Part shown: one piece after another, positions 35,724-44,160 of the stretch
Layout: every line of letters begins with the position of its first letter
How positions within the stretch are numbered: position 1 is the first letter of the stretch
Assembly: GCA_902524655.1 (NCBI GenBank)
Contig: CABZEG010000009.1
Coordinates: 1-54,828 of the forward strand
DNA length: 54,828 bases
Direction of reading: 5' to 3'
Source: an uncultured Alphaproteobacteria bacterium
GTDB lineage: Bacteria; Pseudomonadota; Alphaproteobacteria; Rhodobacterales; Rhodobacteraceae
The notes under the pieces: model-generated
Database searches by the model: none
What the model was told of the DNA's origin: nothing
Seen by the model: the letters and a program-made list of their open reading frames with translations, nothing else
Made by a program: the position numbers and the translations under genes

Positions 35724-35944
35724 CAAATGTGATGATTTAACAGTAAATAATAAAAAATTACAGAACCAACAGCGCCTGCTATTGCTGCTTGAGCAAACCT
35801 TGTTCTCATTTTTGCAGCCATTTCTTTCATTTTATCGGGATCTGACCCGAAAATTAGTTCAACAGAGTCTTGAAGTGTTTCTCTATCACTTGGATATTGA
35901 CCCTTTGTTTTCATAGCTGCTGTTGATGTTCGCCTGGTTCTCAT
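35723..35944 (-). CDS. Small tail-anchored-like membrane protein, unrecognised
   Basis: A 73-residue protein: a charged soluble part (~1-50; RTRRTSTAAMKTKG, SVELIFGSDPDKMKEMAAKM) and one C-terminal membrane helix (AAIAGAVGSVIFYYLLL). The stop overlaps the next ATG by one base (TGATG), so it is translationally coupled to the DUF2805 gene and leads the photolyase operon. AGGAGAA is 7 bp upstream of ATG 35944. No family recognised. Confidence 0.65.
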   Translation of the reverse strand: MRTRRTSTAAMKTKGQYPSDRETLQDSVELIFGSDPDKMKEMAAKMRTRFAQAAIAGAVGSVIFYYLLLNHHI

Positions 35945-36105
35945 GATTAATTCTCCTTTTCTTGTTCAACAGATATGTTCTGGATCGAAAAGATGACAAC
36001 TGGGTGTGTCATTTTGCCTCAGATTTGGAAAAAAATTTTTTTTAGCTTGGTTTTAAAAAAAATAGACCTACTTGTAGCGCGTAGAAAAAAAGCGGAGATT
36101 TAAAA

Positions 36106-36357
36106 ATGAAGAAAATTATTGCGTCTGTGTTCGTCATTACACTTTTCGGCTCAAGTGTGTATGCAAGTGGCTGCAGCGAAATGGCGGCATTCAACACAAA
36201 AATAAAGAAAGCACTAAAAACAGCGTCTTTTAACGAAAAGACCCTTGCAAATATTAGAAATTTGCAGTCTGAATGCAAAAGACAGCATGACATGGGAATT
36301 GCTGTGAGTGCGATAAGTTCATGCAACAAGGCGCTCGATTTGGTCGCTGTCAACTAA
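36106..36357 (+). CDS. Small secreted protein, unrecognised
   Basis: An 83-residue protein with a clear signal peptide (~1-20, MKKIIASVFVITLFGSSVYA). The mature domain of ~63 residues has three Cys (SGCSEM, SECKRQ, SSCNKA), is helical and rich in Lys and Ala. No family recognised. It begins a three-gene + strand cluster with the CDGSH and DoxX-like genes; base composition here looks more GC-rich by eye than the flanks. Confidence 0.65.
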   Translation: MKKIIASVFVITLFGSSVYASGCSEMAAFNTKIKKALKTASFNEKTLANIRNLQSECKRQHDMGIAVSAISSCNKALDLVAVN

Positions 36358-36391
36358 GACTTTAATAATGTACGGGATTATGGAGTAAGAT

Positions 36392-36607
36392 ATGATTAAC
36401 GAAGAGAAGAAATTTACTAAGCTTGACGTCGTTAGCGGAAAGTCGTATTTCATTTGTCAATGTGGTCAGAGCGCAAAGTTCCCTTTATGCGATGGAAGCC
36501 ATAAAAACACCTCCTTTAGTCCTGAGAAATATGTCGCCTCCGCAGACACTTCTGTGAGCGTCTGCGGATGCGATGATTTAAAAACAGTTGTTTGCGACTG
36601 CGCTTAA
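36392..36607 (+). CDS. CDGSH iron-sulphur domain protein
   Basis: A 71-residue 2Fe-2S protein. The cluster ligands C22, C24, C33 and H37 are in the pattern CxC-x8-CDGSH (ICQCGQSAKFPLCDGSH). Bacterial CDGSH proteins act as small redox or cluster-transfer proteins in the cytoplasm. Three further cysteines in the tail (VCGCDD, VCDCA) are extra to the motif and could bind a second metal. GGAGTAAG lies 6 bp before ATG 36392. It precedes a DoxX-like membrane protein by 14 bp. Confidence 0.88.
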   Translation: MINEEKKFTKLDVVSGKSYFICQCGQSAKFPLCDGSHKNTSFSPEKYVASADTSVSVCGCDDLKTVVCDCA

Positions 36608-36621
36608 TAAGGAGTGAGCAC

Positions 36622-37050
36622 ATGAATGCTATTGTGAAAAGATTGGAACGGTTAAACAGCGCTATACCAGAATTTTGTACGTCTCATTGGTTATTAAGAA
36701 TACCTTTAGCGCTATTGTTCATACAAATGGGATTGATGAAGTTGCCCATAGACCCTGCTGAAGCAGAATCCTATGGTCTTTCCGTTCTTGTTTGGTGGGT
36801 TGTAGCTCTTGGTGAATTGGGGAGTGGACTCGGTTTAATAGCAGGCGGATTGTTTAACACAAGAAAAATACCAAGTTGGTTAGGAGACACCCTAACGCGG
36901 TTCAGCGGGTTTACTATAGGTTGTATAACAACCGGCGTGATATGGATTGGCGAACCCGAAAGCTTTCTAGACGTGATTTTGTACGACAATCTTCACGTGT
37001 TTATGTGGGTCGGAGGTTTATTTTTCGCTCTACGCGGAAACCGTGCTTAA
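36622..37050 (+). CDS. DoxX-like membrane protein
   Basis: A 142-residue protein with four hydrophobic helices, starting at ATG 36622 with AAGGAG upstream. Its RIPLALLFIQMGLMKLP start, ALGELGSGLGLIAGG mid-helix and NLHVFMWVGGLFFALRG end fit the DoxX/DoxD-like layout, a group of inner-membrane redox-associated proteins of varied role. An ORF start at 36592 would overlap the CDGSH gene and lacks a ribosome site. Operon with the CDGSH gene suggests a membrane redox function (inference). Confidence 0.65.
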   Translation: MNAIVKRLERLNSAIPEFCTSHWLLRIPLALLFIQMGLMKLPIDPAEAESYGLSVLVWWVVALGELGSGLGLIAGGLFNTRKIPSWLGDTLTRFSGFTIGCITTGVIWIGEPESFLDVILYDNLHVFMWVGGLFFALRGNRA

Positions 37051-37057
37051 AATGTTT

Positions 37058-37078
37058 AGGGGACCTTAAACGTCCCCT
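37058..37078. terminator. Bidirectional stem-loop terminator between convergent genes
   Basis: Perfect 7-bp stem AGGGGAC / GTCCCCT with loop CTTAAAC. T-rich sequence follows on the + strand (GCATTTCTTTT) and a weaker one on the - strand (AAACATTTT). It lies between the stop of the DoxX-like gene and the stop of the convergent MazG-like gene, overlapping the last codons of the latter. Confidence 0.55.
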
Positions 37079-37473
37079 GCATTTCTTTTAGCATCAAACT
37101 TTTCATTAAATTGATGTTGTGGAAATCGCTTTGACAGTTTTTCCTTATTTCCATTTATAATATCCACTAAGTCAACCTTCAGCGCTAGACAAGCTTGAGC
37201 TACATACCACATTATATCTCCCAATTCTCTTCTCATGTGCTCATGCGCGACAACATCAAAAGCCTTTTCCTGAAACATTATTTTCTTGATTATTTCATTA
37301 AATTCTCCAACCTCTCCAGATAAACCAATACCAGCTGTTAGCAATCGTGACATCTCGATATCTTTGGAATTGAGATAATTGATACGTTCCCTCATTTTAT
37401 CTGATGATTTTGAAGCTTCACTTGTAACTTTATCTACGAAATCCGTATACTCTTCTAGCAAATTTTGTTGCAT
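37066..37473 (-). CDS. MazG-like nucleotide pyrophosphohydrolase
   Basis: A 135-residue all-alpha NTP pyrophosphatase-like protein. The core GLSGEVGEFNEIIKKIMF carries the EExxE-type metal ligands, followed by HMRRELGDIMWYVAQACLAL with the second acidic pair (E, D) and KLSKRFPQHQF. Short single-domain MazG-like enzymes hydrolyse non-canonical or excess NTPs. It ends at the shared terminator and lies 33 bp downstream of the VOC gene on the same strand. Confidence 0.85.
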   Translation of the reverse strand: MQQNLLEEYTDFVDKVTSEASKSSDKMRERINYLNSKDIEMSRLLTAGIGLSGEVGEFNEIIKKIMFQEKAFDVVAHEHMRRELGDIMWYVAQACLALKVDLVDIINGNKEKLSKRFPQHQFNEKFDAKRNAGDV

Positions 37474-37506
37474 TTTTAACCCTATTTTGATTTATCCTAA
37501 TATTAA

Positions 37507-37989
37507 TCACTTTATATCCTTACCATCCTTTCGAATGTAATCATCTTTTGATTTAAACTCTTCGCCCTCTTTTAATAGACCAGCACCAGGAATAAAATTT
37601 ACCTCTATCCGAATTCCATCTGGGTCTTCAAATAATACATAATAATAACCTGGAGCCCAATCTCGTTCTTCGGGGCCACGTACAACTTTTGCATTGATCT
37701 GTGTCAAAAGCTCATAAGTTCTATCGACATCATCACGACTTTTAGCCCTTAAACATAGATGATGAAGACCAACCCTATATTGTTGGAAGGTTTCGGCTGA
37801 AAATTCAGGATCACATCTTCTTATACCTATAGCCGTTCTACCTCCAACATGATAGCAAAAATCCTGTCCATCCATAACACAGATCATTCCAAATTTTGGC
37901 AAAAGGCTTTTGTAAAATTGTCTTGCGTCACCAAAACGTGTAACCGTTAATATTACATGAGCCATACCATTAATCTCAATTTCACTCAT
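37507..37989 (-). CDS. Glyoxalase/VOC-superfamily protein
   Basis: A 160-residue vicinal-oxygen-chelate protein. Metal-ligand positions look kept: GMAHVILTVTRFGDARQFYK start, LHHLCLRAKSRDDVDRTYEL mid, and FEDPDGIRIEVNFIPG end, giving two beta-alpha-beta-beta-beta units. It may be a glyoxalase, dioxygenase or fosfomycin-type enzyme; the substrate is not readable. It overlaps the upstream GST gene by 4 bp (ATGA), suggesting they act on glutathione-linked substrates together. Confidence 0.85.
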   Translation of the reverse strand: MSEIEINGMAHVILTVTRFGDARQFYKSLLPKFGMICVMDGQDFCYHVGGRTAIGIRRCDPEFSAETFQQYRVGLHHLCLRAKSRDDVDRTYELLTQINAKVVRGPEERDWAPGYYYVLFEDPDGIRIEVNFIPGAGLLKEGEEFKSKDDYIRKDGKDIK

Positions 37990-38648
37990 GTCGTAGTCAT
38001 CGCACTTCCAAAAGTCTTTACCTTATCTGCTTTTCCTGGCGATGGAGGAATGTTAAGACCTCTGTCACAAGCTGGACGTATACGCATTTGTTCCATCCAT
38101 CTTTCCAAACTTTCCAGACCCTCAGTCGAAACTCGTGCCCATTTATGACTCCTTATCCAAGACCAATTGGCAATATCGGCGATAGAAAAGTCCCGAGCTA
38201 GCCATTCAGATTGACTGAGCCGTACATCTAAGACTTCATATAATCTTCTTGTTTCATTATGATATCGTTTGCGCGCGGCAGGAACATCGTTTGGGAAGTA
38301 CCGTTCAAAAACCACTGCCTGCCCTTGCATTGGCCCTATCCCGCTTGCTTGGAACATTAACCATTGTAAAACTAATGTTCTATCAGGTTCATTAATTGGT
38401 AATAACTGGCTAAACTTTTCTGCCAAATAAATAAGGATGGCGTTTGAGTCAAAAATGATGGTGCTGTCTTTTCCCATTGTTTTTAACACTGGAATTCGTC
38501 CATTGGGATTTATTTGTAAGAACCAGTTTGTATGTTGCTCGCCTGATTGTAAATCTATAAGCTGTACCTCGTATTGAGCTCTTAACTCTTCAAGAGCCAT
38601 AGCTACTTTCCATCCATTTGGAGTGGGTGCTGTGTAAAGTTTATACAT
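37986..38648 (-). CDS. Glutathione S-transferase (Ure2p/YghU-like class)
   Basis: A 220-residue cytosolic GST. The thioredoxin-like N-terminus (LYTAPTPNGWKVAMALEELR, then NPNGRIPVLK and DSNAILIYLAEKF as the glutathione site) is followed by the helical C-terminal domain (FSIADIANWSWI). TPNG in place of a catalytic Tyr is typical of the Ure2p/nu-class. Translationally coupled by ATGA to the VOC protein. Distinct from the longer YghU at 43062-43937. Confidence 0.87.
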   Translation of the reverse strand: MYKLYTAPTPNGWKVAMALEELRAQYEVQLIDLQSGEQHTNWFLQINPNGRIPVLKTMGKDSTIIFDSNAILIYLAEKFSQLLPINEPDRTLVLQWLMFQASGIGPMQGQAVVFERYFPNDVPAARKRYHNETRRLYEVLDVRLSQSEWLARDFSIADIANWSWIRSHKWARVSTEGLESLERWMEQMRIRPACDRGLNIPPSPGKADKVKTFGSAMTTT

Positions 38649-38737
38649 AGTGTTTCCTAAGGATAAAATGCTATTATACTAAATAAAAAAGCACAAGTTC
38701 GTTCTATATGATAGCATGAGTATAGTAGGAGATTATT

Positions 38738-39379
38738 TTGAAAAAAGTTGATTGGTATTTTGATTTTATTTCTCCCTTTGCTTATTTACAATTTTCACAA
38801 TTTAAAAAGTTTGAAAATGAGCTTAACATCTCAATACATCCAGTCTTATTTGGTGCTCTTCTGAAACATTGGGGTCAACTTGGACCTGCAGAAATTGTCC
38901 CTAAAAGAATATTTACGTATCGTTTTTTCAAATGGAAAGCTGACAAGTTAGGGATAAAATATACTATGCCTCCCTCACACCCATTTAACCCTCTACCGGC
39001 CTTGCTGTCATGTATCGCAGGAAATTCAACCTATGAAGTAACTAAAGAAATATTCGACATTATCTACAAACAAGGACAACAACCGGATCAGAAGGAGGGA
39101 ATAGAAAAACTAGAAGCCGTAGTAAATGAATACACATCATCAACGCATTCGACACAAGATGAAAGTGCTCATAAAAAGATATTGCGTGCCAACACATCTA
39201 AAGCTATAGAAAATGGCGTATTTGGCGTACCAACGTTTGTAGTCGAAGGACAAGTTTTTTGGGGAGGAGATGCATCGGATATGATGTTAGACTTTATAAA
39301 AAATCCTGAGCTATTTTCTTCGGAAGAAATGAAGCGTATTTCTTCCATGCCGATGGGTTTAATAAGAAACAAACCCTAA
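38738..39379 (+). CDS. 2-hydroxychromene-2-carboxylate isomerase / DsbA-family protein
   Basis: A 213-residue kappa-class GST-like protein. The start KVDWYFDFISPFAYLQFSQF has the Ser of SPFAY that activates glutathione in HCCA isomerases; GVFGVPTFVVEGQVFWGGD is the family cis-Pro and C-terminal signature. In naphthalene degradation it isomerises hydroxychromene carboxylate; here the substrate is unknown. TTG 38738 is used, with AGGAG ~8 bp upstream. Divergent from the GST/VOC pair and convergent with the homocysteine methyltransferase gene. Confidence 0.87.
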   Translation: MKKVDWYFDFISPFAYLQFSQFKKFENELNISIHPVLFGALLKHWGQLGPAEIVPKRIFTYRFFKWKADKLGIKYTMPPSHPFNPLPALLSCIAGNSTYEVTKEIFDIIYKQGQQPDQKEGIEKLEAVVNEYTSSTHSTQDESAHKKILRANTSKAIENGVFGVPTFVVEGQVFWGGDASDMMLDFIKNPELFSSEEMKRISSMPMGLIRNKP

Positions 39380-39388
39380 CTGACATTT

Positions 39389-40309
39389 TCATTTTAATTG
39401 GGCTATCTCTCTAATATGATTTGGTGACAACCCGCAACAGCCGCCAATAATATTTACCCCTTCCTCAATCCATTTTTCAGCAAAGGATTTAAGTTGTTTA
39501 GGTTTTATTACTTTATTGAAGTCCCAATTCGGTGACACCCATCCGCCCGAGTCCGGATAAACCATAAGTGGTCCATCAAAAAAGTTTCTTAAAACCTTTA
39601 ACGACTCGCTAACGGCGTTTACATCAGTGTGCATAATGCCGGCAACATCGATATTAAAATCTTTGACTATATTAACAATTCGTTCAAAAGGAATATCATC
39701 TTCTTCCATAAAACTTAACACAAGACCTGTATCGCTCAATCGAGTTGAGAAACCTGCCCATACGGGTTTTTTACTTTTTGCTGCAGCTTCAAAGACTGCT
39801 AGCATTCTATCAGGGTGGTACATCATTTCTAAAATAATTATATCACACCCATTTTCAGCTAAAAACAGAGCCATTTCCTCACAATTTTCTCTCAATCTAT
39901 TTTCGGAAACTCCGTGCTTTGGATCAGATTGCTTTGCACCGTCAGGTATCGGAAGTCTATGAGATAAAGATCCTGCAATTAATATATCGTCTCTTTTTGC
40001 CTTTATTTTTGCTTCTTGCGCTGCAAAAATCGCTTTTGAATTAATTTCTTTAAAGCTATCTGCCAGACCTGCTGCTTCTAACATTAAACGACTAGATGCA
40101 TAGGTATTTGTAGTTATCACTTCTGCACCCGCATTTATGTAATCTAAATGAATTTGTTCTAAAACTTGAGTATTTAGTGAGGCGGACCCACACCAAGTTT
40201 CATCCATCTCTATACCCCTAAATTGCAACTCAGTTCCGACGCCTCCATCCAGTATAATCAAATCATTTTCATCAATTTTCTTTTTAAGGGTCTCATATTC
40301 AGTTTCCAT
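39389..40309 (-). CDS. Homocysteine S-methyltransferase family protein
   Basis: A 306-residue barrel enzyme transferring methyl from S-methylmethionine, SAM or a betaine-like donor to homocysteine. The N-terminus LILDGGVGTELQFRGIEMDE, the internal VITTNTYASSRLML, and the C-terminal zinc motif IIGGCCGLSPNHIREI (two Cys) plus an upstream zinc Cys region fit the MmuM/BHMT family. Donor not readable. Close to other sulphur and one-carbon functions (MddA-like gene at 33226, gcv operon). Confidence 0.88.
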   Translation of the reverse strand: METEYETLKKKIDENDLIILDGGVGTELQFRGIEMDETWCGSASLNTQVLEQIHLDYINAGAEVITTNTYASSRLMLEAAGLADSFKEINSKAIFAAQEAKIKAKRDDILIAGSLSHRLPIPDGAKQSDPKHGVSENRLRENCEEMALFLAENGCDIIILEMMYHPDRMLAVFEAAAKSKKPVWAGFSTRLSDTGLVLSFMEEDDIPFERIVNIVKDFNIDVAGIMHTDVNAVSESLKVLRNFFDGPLMVYPDSGGWVSPNWDFNKVIKPKQLKSFAEKWIEEGVNIIGGCCGLSPNHIREIAQLK

Positions 40310-40393
40310 TAAATATCCTTTTTTTGCCTTGTAATTTAGTCTTTAGCACTTTATGCAAAAAAAAGTGAAGCAAATAGTTTTTTTAGAAATTTA

Positions 40394-41014
40394 ATGACAA
40401 TCGACTACAGTCAAATCATCCTTTATTTTTTTGCATTAATTATTTTGTTTCTTACCCCTGGTCCTGTTTGGGTGGCTTTAATTGCTAGGACAGTTTCTGG
40501 TGGAGCTAAATCTTCAATTTCGCTTGCTCTAGGCGTTTCTCTAGGTGACATGCTTTGGCCCTTTGCGGTTTATTTTAGCTTGGGTCTTCTTATATCAATT
40601 TATTCCGATATTTTATTGATATTTCGATACTTTGCTTCTTTTGTTTTAGTCTTGATGGGATTGCATATAATATACTCAAGGAATAAGCTGTTAAGTGAAG
40701 ATCATCGTCTCACTAAATCAGGATTTGTTGCAGGTTTTTATGCAGGCTTCATCGCTGTAACTGCAAATCCCAAAGCATCACTTTTCTATATGACACTTCT
40801 TCCAGGTTTTTTCAATTTTGAATTAATAGGTCTTGTTGATGTTTTTCTAATTTCAGTTCTCTCTTTTTCCGTCCCGATGATAGGAAATATTTTAATGATA
40901 CTTTTCGTTGCAAAAATTAGGTCACTATTATCTTCTCCAAACTCAATTAGTTTAACGAATTTAATATCTGGTATACTCTTGGTACTTGTAGGAATATCCA
41001 TATCGATTTTTTAG
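40394..41014 (+). CDS. LysE/RhtB-family amino-acid exporter
   Basis: A 206-residue inner-membrane protein with five or six helices. The family start FFALIILFLTPGPVWVALIA and the motif SLGDMLWPFAVYFSLG are clear, then NPKASLFYMTLLPGFF. LysE/RhtB members export amino acids or related compounds; substrate unknown. Divergent from the homocysteine methyltransferase gene and convergent with the FMN-binding protein gene. Confidence 0.87.
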   Translation: MTIDYSQIILYFFALIILFLTPGPVWVALIARTVSGGAKSSISLALGVSLGDMLWPFAVYFSLGLLISIYSDILLIFRYFASFVLVLMGLHIIYSRNKLLSEDHRLTKSGFVAGFYAGFIAVTANPKASLFYMTLLPGFFNFELIGLVDVFLISVLSFSVPMIGNILMILFVAKIRSLLSSPNSISLTNLISGILLVLVGISISIF

Positions 41015-41055
41015 TTAATCTATTTCCTTTCTTATTCTGATAGAGTATCCGTAAT

Positions 41056-41667
41056 TCACTTTTTCCTATGTGGATCGCCCTTAGGTAATATATCTCGAAT
41101 ATAATCCCTCTGTTTCCACTCTGGTGGCGGAGGTACTGCCTTTCCTTTTCTAGGAATATGCGGGGATGGTTTACTCTCTTTTAAATTTGGTACGTATCGC
41201 GGGCAATTTGGATAAATTTCGCATTTTATTCGCACAACAAACTTAGCACCATGGTGTTTTTCCAAGGATTTTCTATCCCTATGAATACTCGCCTGTCCAT
41301 TAATCCTTATACGGCGACTTTTCCCGTCAAAATTTACGAATAATAACGCAACATTTGGATTTTTTATGATATTACCGGCTGTCCGATACATGGAATTCCC
41401 ATCATATTCTGGATATTCAATTACTCCTCCCTCAAGTATCTTCACGAATCCCGGATCCCCTGATTTTATATTACAATCGATATATTCTTTCCAAGAGCTC
41501 GCTATAAAGAAGAATTGCGCATTTTTTATTAATTCTTTTTCATCATCCCAAAACTCATAGTGCTTTCTGTTTGTTTCAATGGCTTCAGCTGTTCTGCGCC
41601 CGTCAAAAAGATCCTGAAACTCTCTCATTCCCTCATGAAAAAAATCTCTGTTCCTAAAGTCATTCAT
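41056..41667 (-). CDS. Pyridoxamine-5'-phosphate-oxidase-related FMN-binding protein
   Basis: A 203-residue split-barrel flavin protein. Recognisable: FFIASSWKEYIDCNIKSGDP, DGNSMYRTAGNIIKNPNVAL as the FMN-phosphate region, LLFVNFDGKSRRIRINGQAS, and a Pro/Lys-rich C-terminus. Members are FMN reductases or oxidases of varied substrate; the PdxH-specific residues are not apparent. Located between the LysE exporter and the MFS gene, 86 bp downstream of the latter. Confidence 0.83.
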   Translation of the reverse strand: MNDFRNRDFFHEGMREFQDLFDGRRTAEAIETNRKHYEFWDDEKELIKNAQFFFIASSWKEYIDCNIKSGDPGFVKILEGGVIEYPEYDGNSMYRTAGNIIKNPNVALLFVNFDGKSRRIRINGQASIHRDRKSLEKHHGAKFVVRIKCEIYPNCPRYVPNLKESKPSPHIPRKGKAVPPPPEWKQRDYIRDILPKGDPHRKK

Positions 41668-41753
41668 ATATGTCTCACAATTTTTTATTTTTGTTACAGA
41701 AAGTTACATCAAAGTATAGCATTTGGACAAAGGAAAATAGCCCAACAACTTTA

Positions 41754-42956
41754 TTATTTCCTTAAAATCATCCTCTCAGCACGAGTAGAACTTTGTGACG
41801 GTAATAAAATAGATGCCAGAACAATAATAACAGAAAACAAACTTAAAAAACTAAAAAGCTCCGACAACTTATATCCCTTGTCCAACATAAAACTACATGT
41901 TGGTAGCACAGTAGCGCCAACTCCAAGATTGAGAACAAACTTTATGCTAAGAACGCGATTCCTCCAACCATCAGGAACATACCGAACCATAATAGCATCA
42001 ATAATTGGAATTTGCCCGAAAACAAAACAGACCGCTAACGTCATAAAGAATAATAGCTTGTAACCGTCGAATTGAGACGCCAAATATATAAAGATTATCT
42101 GACCAATTGAGACAATAAATAAAACTATTTTCGGCGATATACGATCAATAAACCATCCAACAACAACCTGTGAAAAAGAAGATATTGCATAGACAAAAGA
42201 AGCAAGTAGTCCAGTCATCGCAACAGAGAGCATAAGGTTTTCCATGTAAAGCTCCAAATACCGAGGAACGAGGAAAGTTACCGCTGTAAAAACGAAACCT
42301 CCAAAGGTGGTACTAATTGCTAAGGCTAAAAGAGCTTGCTTCCAGCCATGAGAAAACTTTTCAGACTTTATTTTAGGCGATCCTTCATTTGGCAACTCCA
42401 TAGGTTTGAGAGCACGTGCAAAAAATATTCCGTAGATTATGCATATTATTCCAGATATCAAGAAAGCCATTTTCCAATCACTATAAAAAATAATAATGCC
42501 TGTAATTAATGGAGCACTAGCTACGCCCATATTTCCGAATAAGCCATTGACACCGAGGCGTAGACCGACGCGCTCTTTTGTTTCCAATAGCATTGCTATT
42601 CCGACCGGATGAAAAATAGCAGCAAAAAAACCCAAGCTGGACAAGCCTAATACCAAATGAAGTGATGTGTAAGAAAAACTTATCAGGATCGACGAAATGC
42701 CTATCCCAAAATGAAATACTACCATTGTAATAGATCTTGAAAAAATGTCAGCTACTCTGGCTGCTATTGGTGATGCGATACCAAACAGAATAAACCCCAA
42801 TGTTGCCAGCTTTATAGTTTCACCATAGGTTAGTCCGATGTCCTGCCCTGCATCGTATGCTGCCTTGGCAAAGACAAGAATTATAAAATGGTCTAAAAAA
42901 TGACTTATAAAAAGATATATGTCCGGAATTTTTTTGTTTCGAAACTGTGAAAGCAT
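41754..42956 (-). CDS. MFS transporter
   Basis: A 400-residue membrane protein with 12 helices. The MFS mid-loop marker is seen as PIAARVADIFSRS (loop 2-3) and GWFIDRISPKIVLF (loop 8-9). HFLDHFIILVFAKAAYDAGQ in helix 1 and VPDGWRNRVLSIKFVLNLG in the second half suggest the FsmR/fosmidomycin-resistance-like branch. Substrate unknown. Short AT-rich gaps separate it from the FMN-binding gene downstream and the divergent yghU gene. Confidence 0.85.
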   Translation of the reverse strand: MLSQFRNKKIPDIYLFISHFLDHFIILVFAKAAYDAGQDIGLTYGETIKLATLGFILFGIASPIAARVADIFSRSITMVVFHFGIGISSILISFSYTSLHLVLGLSSLGFFAAIFHPVGIAMLLETKERVGLRLGVNGLFGNMGVASAPLITGIIIFYSDWKMAFLISGIICIIYGIFFARALKPMELPNEGSPKIKSEKFSHGWKQALLALAISTTFGGFVFTAVTFLVPRYLELYMENLMLSVAMTGLLASFVYAISSFSQVVVGWFIDRISPKIVLFIVSIGQIIFIYLASQFDGYKLLFFMTLAVCFVFGQIPIIDAIMVRYVPDGWRNRVLSIKFVLNLGVGATVLPTCSFMLDKGYKLSELFSFLSLFSVIIVLASILLPSQSSTRAERMILRK

Positions 42957-43061
42957 GCTAGTTTACTAGCACAATTTATTTGCAACGGCATAATAAATAA
43001 CTTTCACTTATCACTTTGGTGAAGAGATCATAGTTTCTACGGGATTATAAAGGGCATAAAA

Positions 43062-43937
43062 ATGACTAAAGAAAGCACATATATTCCACCTGAGGTTTGG
43101 GAATGGGATAAGCCTAGTGGAGGAGCGTTTGAGAGCATAAACAAACCCACGGCTGGTTCTGCTTATGAACAGAAACTTCCCAGAGGGAAGCATCCTTTGC
43201 AACTTTATTCTCAGGGTACACCAAATGGTGTCAAAATAACATTGATGTTAGAAGAACTGATAGCTTTAGGACACATAGGCGCTGAGTATGACGCGTGGCT
43301 TTGCCGAATAAATAAAGGTGAGCAGTTTTCATCTGGTTTTGTAGAAATAAACCCTAATTCAAAAATTCCAGCGTTACTAGATCAATCAAATGGAAAAGAA
43401 CAAAGAGTTTTTGAGTCCGGTGCTATTCTCTTGTATTTAGCCGAAAAATTTTCAGAGTTTTTGCCAACTGAACTAAATAAGCGCACTGAATGCCTTTCCT
43501 GGTTGTTTTGGCAAATGGGAAGCACTCCTTATTTGGGAGGCGGCTTTGGTCACTTTTATTCCTATGCGCCTGAAAAATTTCAATATCCAATAGACAGATA
43601 TGCGATGGAAACTAAACGTCAGTTGGACGTATTGGATCAAAGATTAAGTCAAAGTGAATTCTTAGCTTGTGACCAATTCACTATTGCTGATATAGCTTCT
43701 TGGCCTTGGTACGGACAACTCGTGCTTGGTCGATTATATAGCGCTGGTAATTTCTTGGATGTAAGTTCATATAGGAATGTCGTTGCTTGGGCTGAGAAAA
43801 TAGATCGAAGACCGACAGCAAGTAAAGCACGAATGGTCAATCGTATAGTAGGCAACCCAAAGTTTCAGTTGCACGAAAGACATGACGCGTCGGATTTTGA
43901 ATTAAAAACCCAGGATAAACTTAAAGGTTCTGAATAG
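43062..43937 (+). CDS. yghU: Glutathione-dependent disulphide-bond oxidoreductase YghU
   Basis: A 291-residue nu-class GST very close to E. coli YghU: the N-terminal YIPPEVWEWDKPSGGAF arm, HPLQLYSQGTPNGVKITLML, GEQFSSGFVEINPNSKIPAL, ESGAILLYLAEKF, and the ending LHERHDASDFEL-TQDK. YghU binds two glutathiones and reduces disulphides. Monocistronic and followed at ~40 bp by the promoter of the glycine riboswitch. Start ATG 43062. Confidence 0.93.
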   Translation: MTKESTYIPPEVWEWDKPSGGAFESINKPTAGSAYEQKLPRGKHPLQLYSQGTPNGVKITLMLEELIALGHIGAEYDAWLCRINKGEQFSSGFVEINPNSKIPALLDQSNGKEQRVFESGAILLYLAEKFSEFLPTELNKRTECLSWLFWQMGSTPYLGGGFGHFYSYAPEKFQYPIDRYAMETKRQLDVLDQRLSQSEFLACDQFTIADIASWPWYGQLVLGRLYSAGNFLDVSSYRNVVAWAEKIDRRPTASKARMVNRIVGNPKFQLHERHDASDFELKTQDKLKGSE

Positions 43938-43975
43938 GTTTATTTTTTAATTGAATATCTATTTCACCAAAATTC

Positions 43976-44004
43976 TTGAAAGTTTAAAGCTTTTGTAATA
44001 CGAT
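43976..44004 (+). promoter_or_regulatory. Predicted sigma70-type promoter of the gcv riboswitch
   Basis: TTGAAA (43976-43981), 17-bp spacer, TACGAT (43999-44004). The start of transcription would fall around 44011, just before the first conserved base of the riboswitch at 44015. Assigned from sequence match and position only. Confidence 0.45.
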
Positions 44005-44014
44005 TTCAATAATA

Positions 44015-44160
44015 TCGGGAGAAACTAGTAATAGTTGCCGAAGGAGCAACCGCCCCGGAAACTCTCAGGCAAAAAGGACCGGTATAGACTGAACACTCTG
44101 GAGAGCGACTTTAAATAGTCCGCCGAAGGGATAACGATCTCAGGCAAATGAACAGAGGGG
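44015..44160 (+). promoter_or_regulatory. Tandem glycine riboswitch
   Basis: Two aptamers in tandem. Aptamer 1 (44015-44083) has TCGGGAGA, CCGAAGGAGCAA, and CTCAGGCAAAAAGGACCG. Aptamer 2 (44094-44158) has TCTGGAGAGCG, CGCCGAAGGG, CTCAGGCAAATG and ACAGAGG. The linker of ~10 bases (GTATAGACTGAA) is normal length for the class. Glycine binding should turn on the gcv genes downstream, which degrade glycine. Confidence 0.93.

Noticed and set aside
36592-36621. Earlier start of the DoxX-like gene
   Set aside because: It overlaps the CDGSH stop; ATG 36622 has AAGGAG at good distance.
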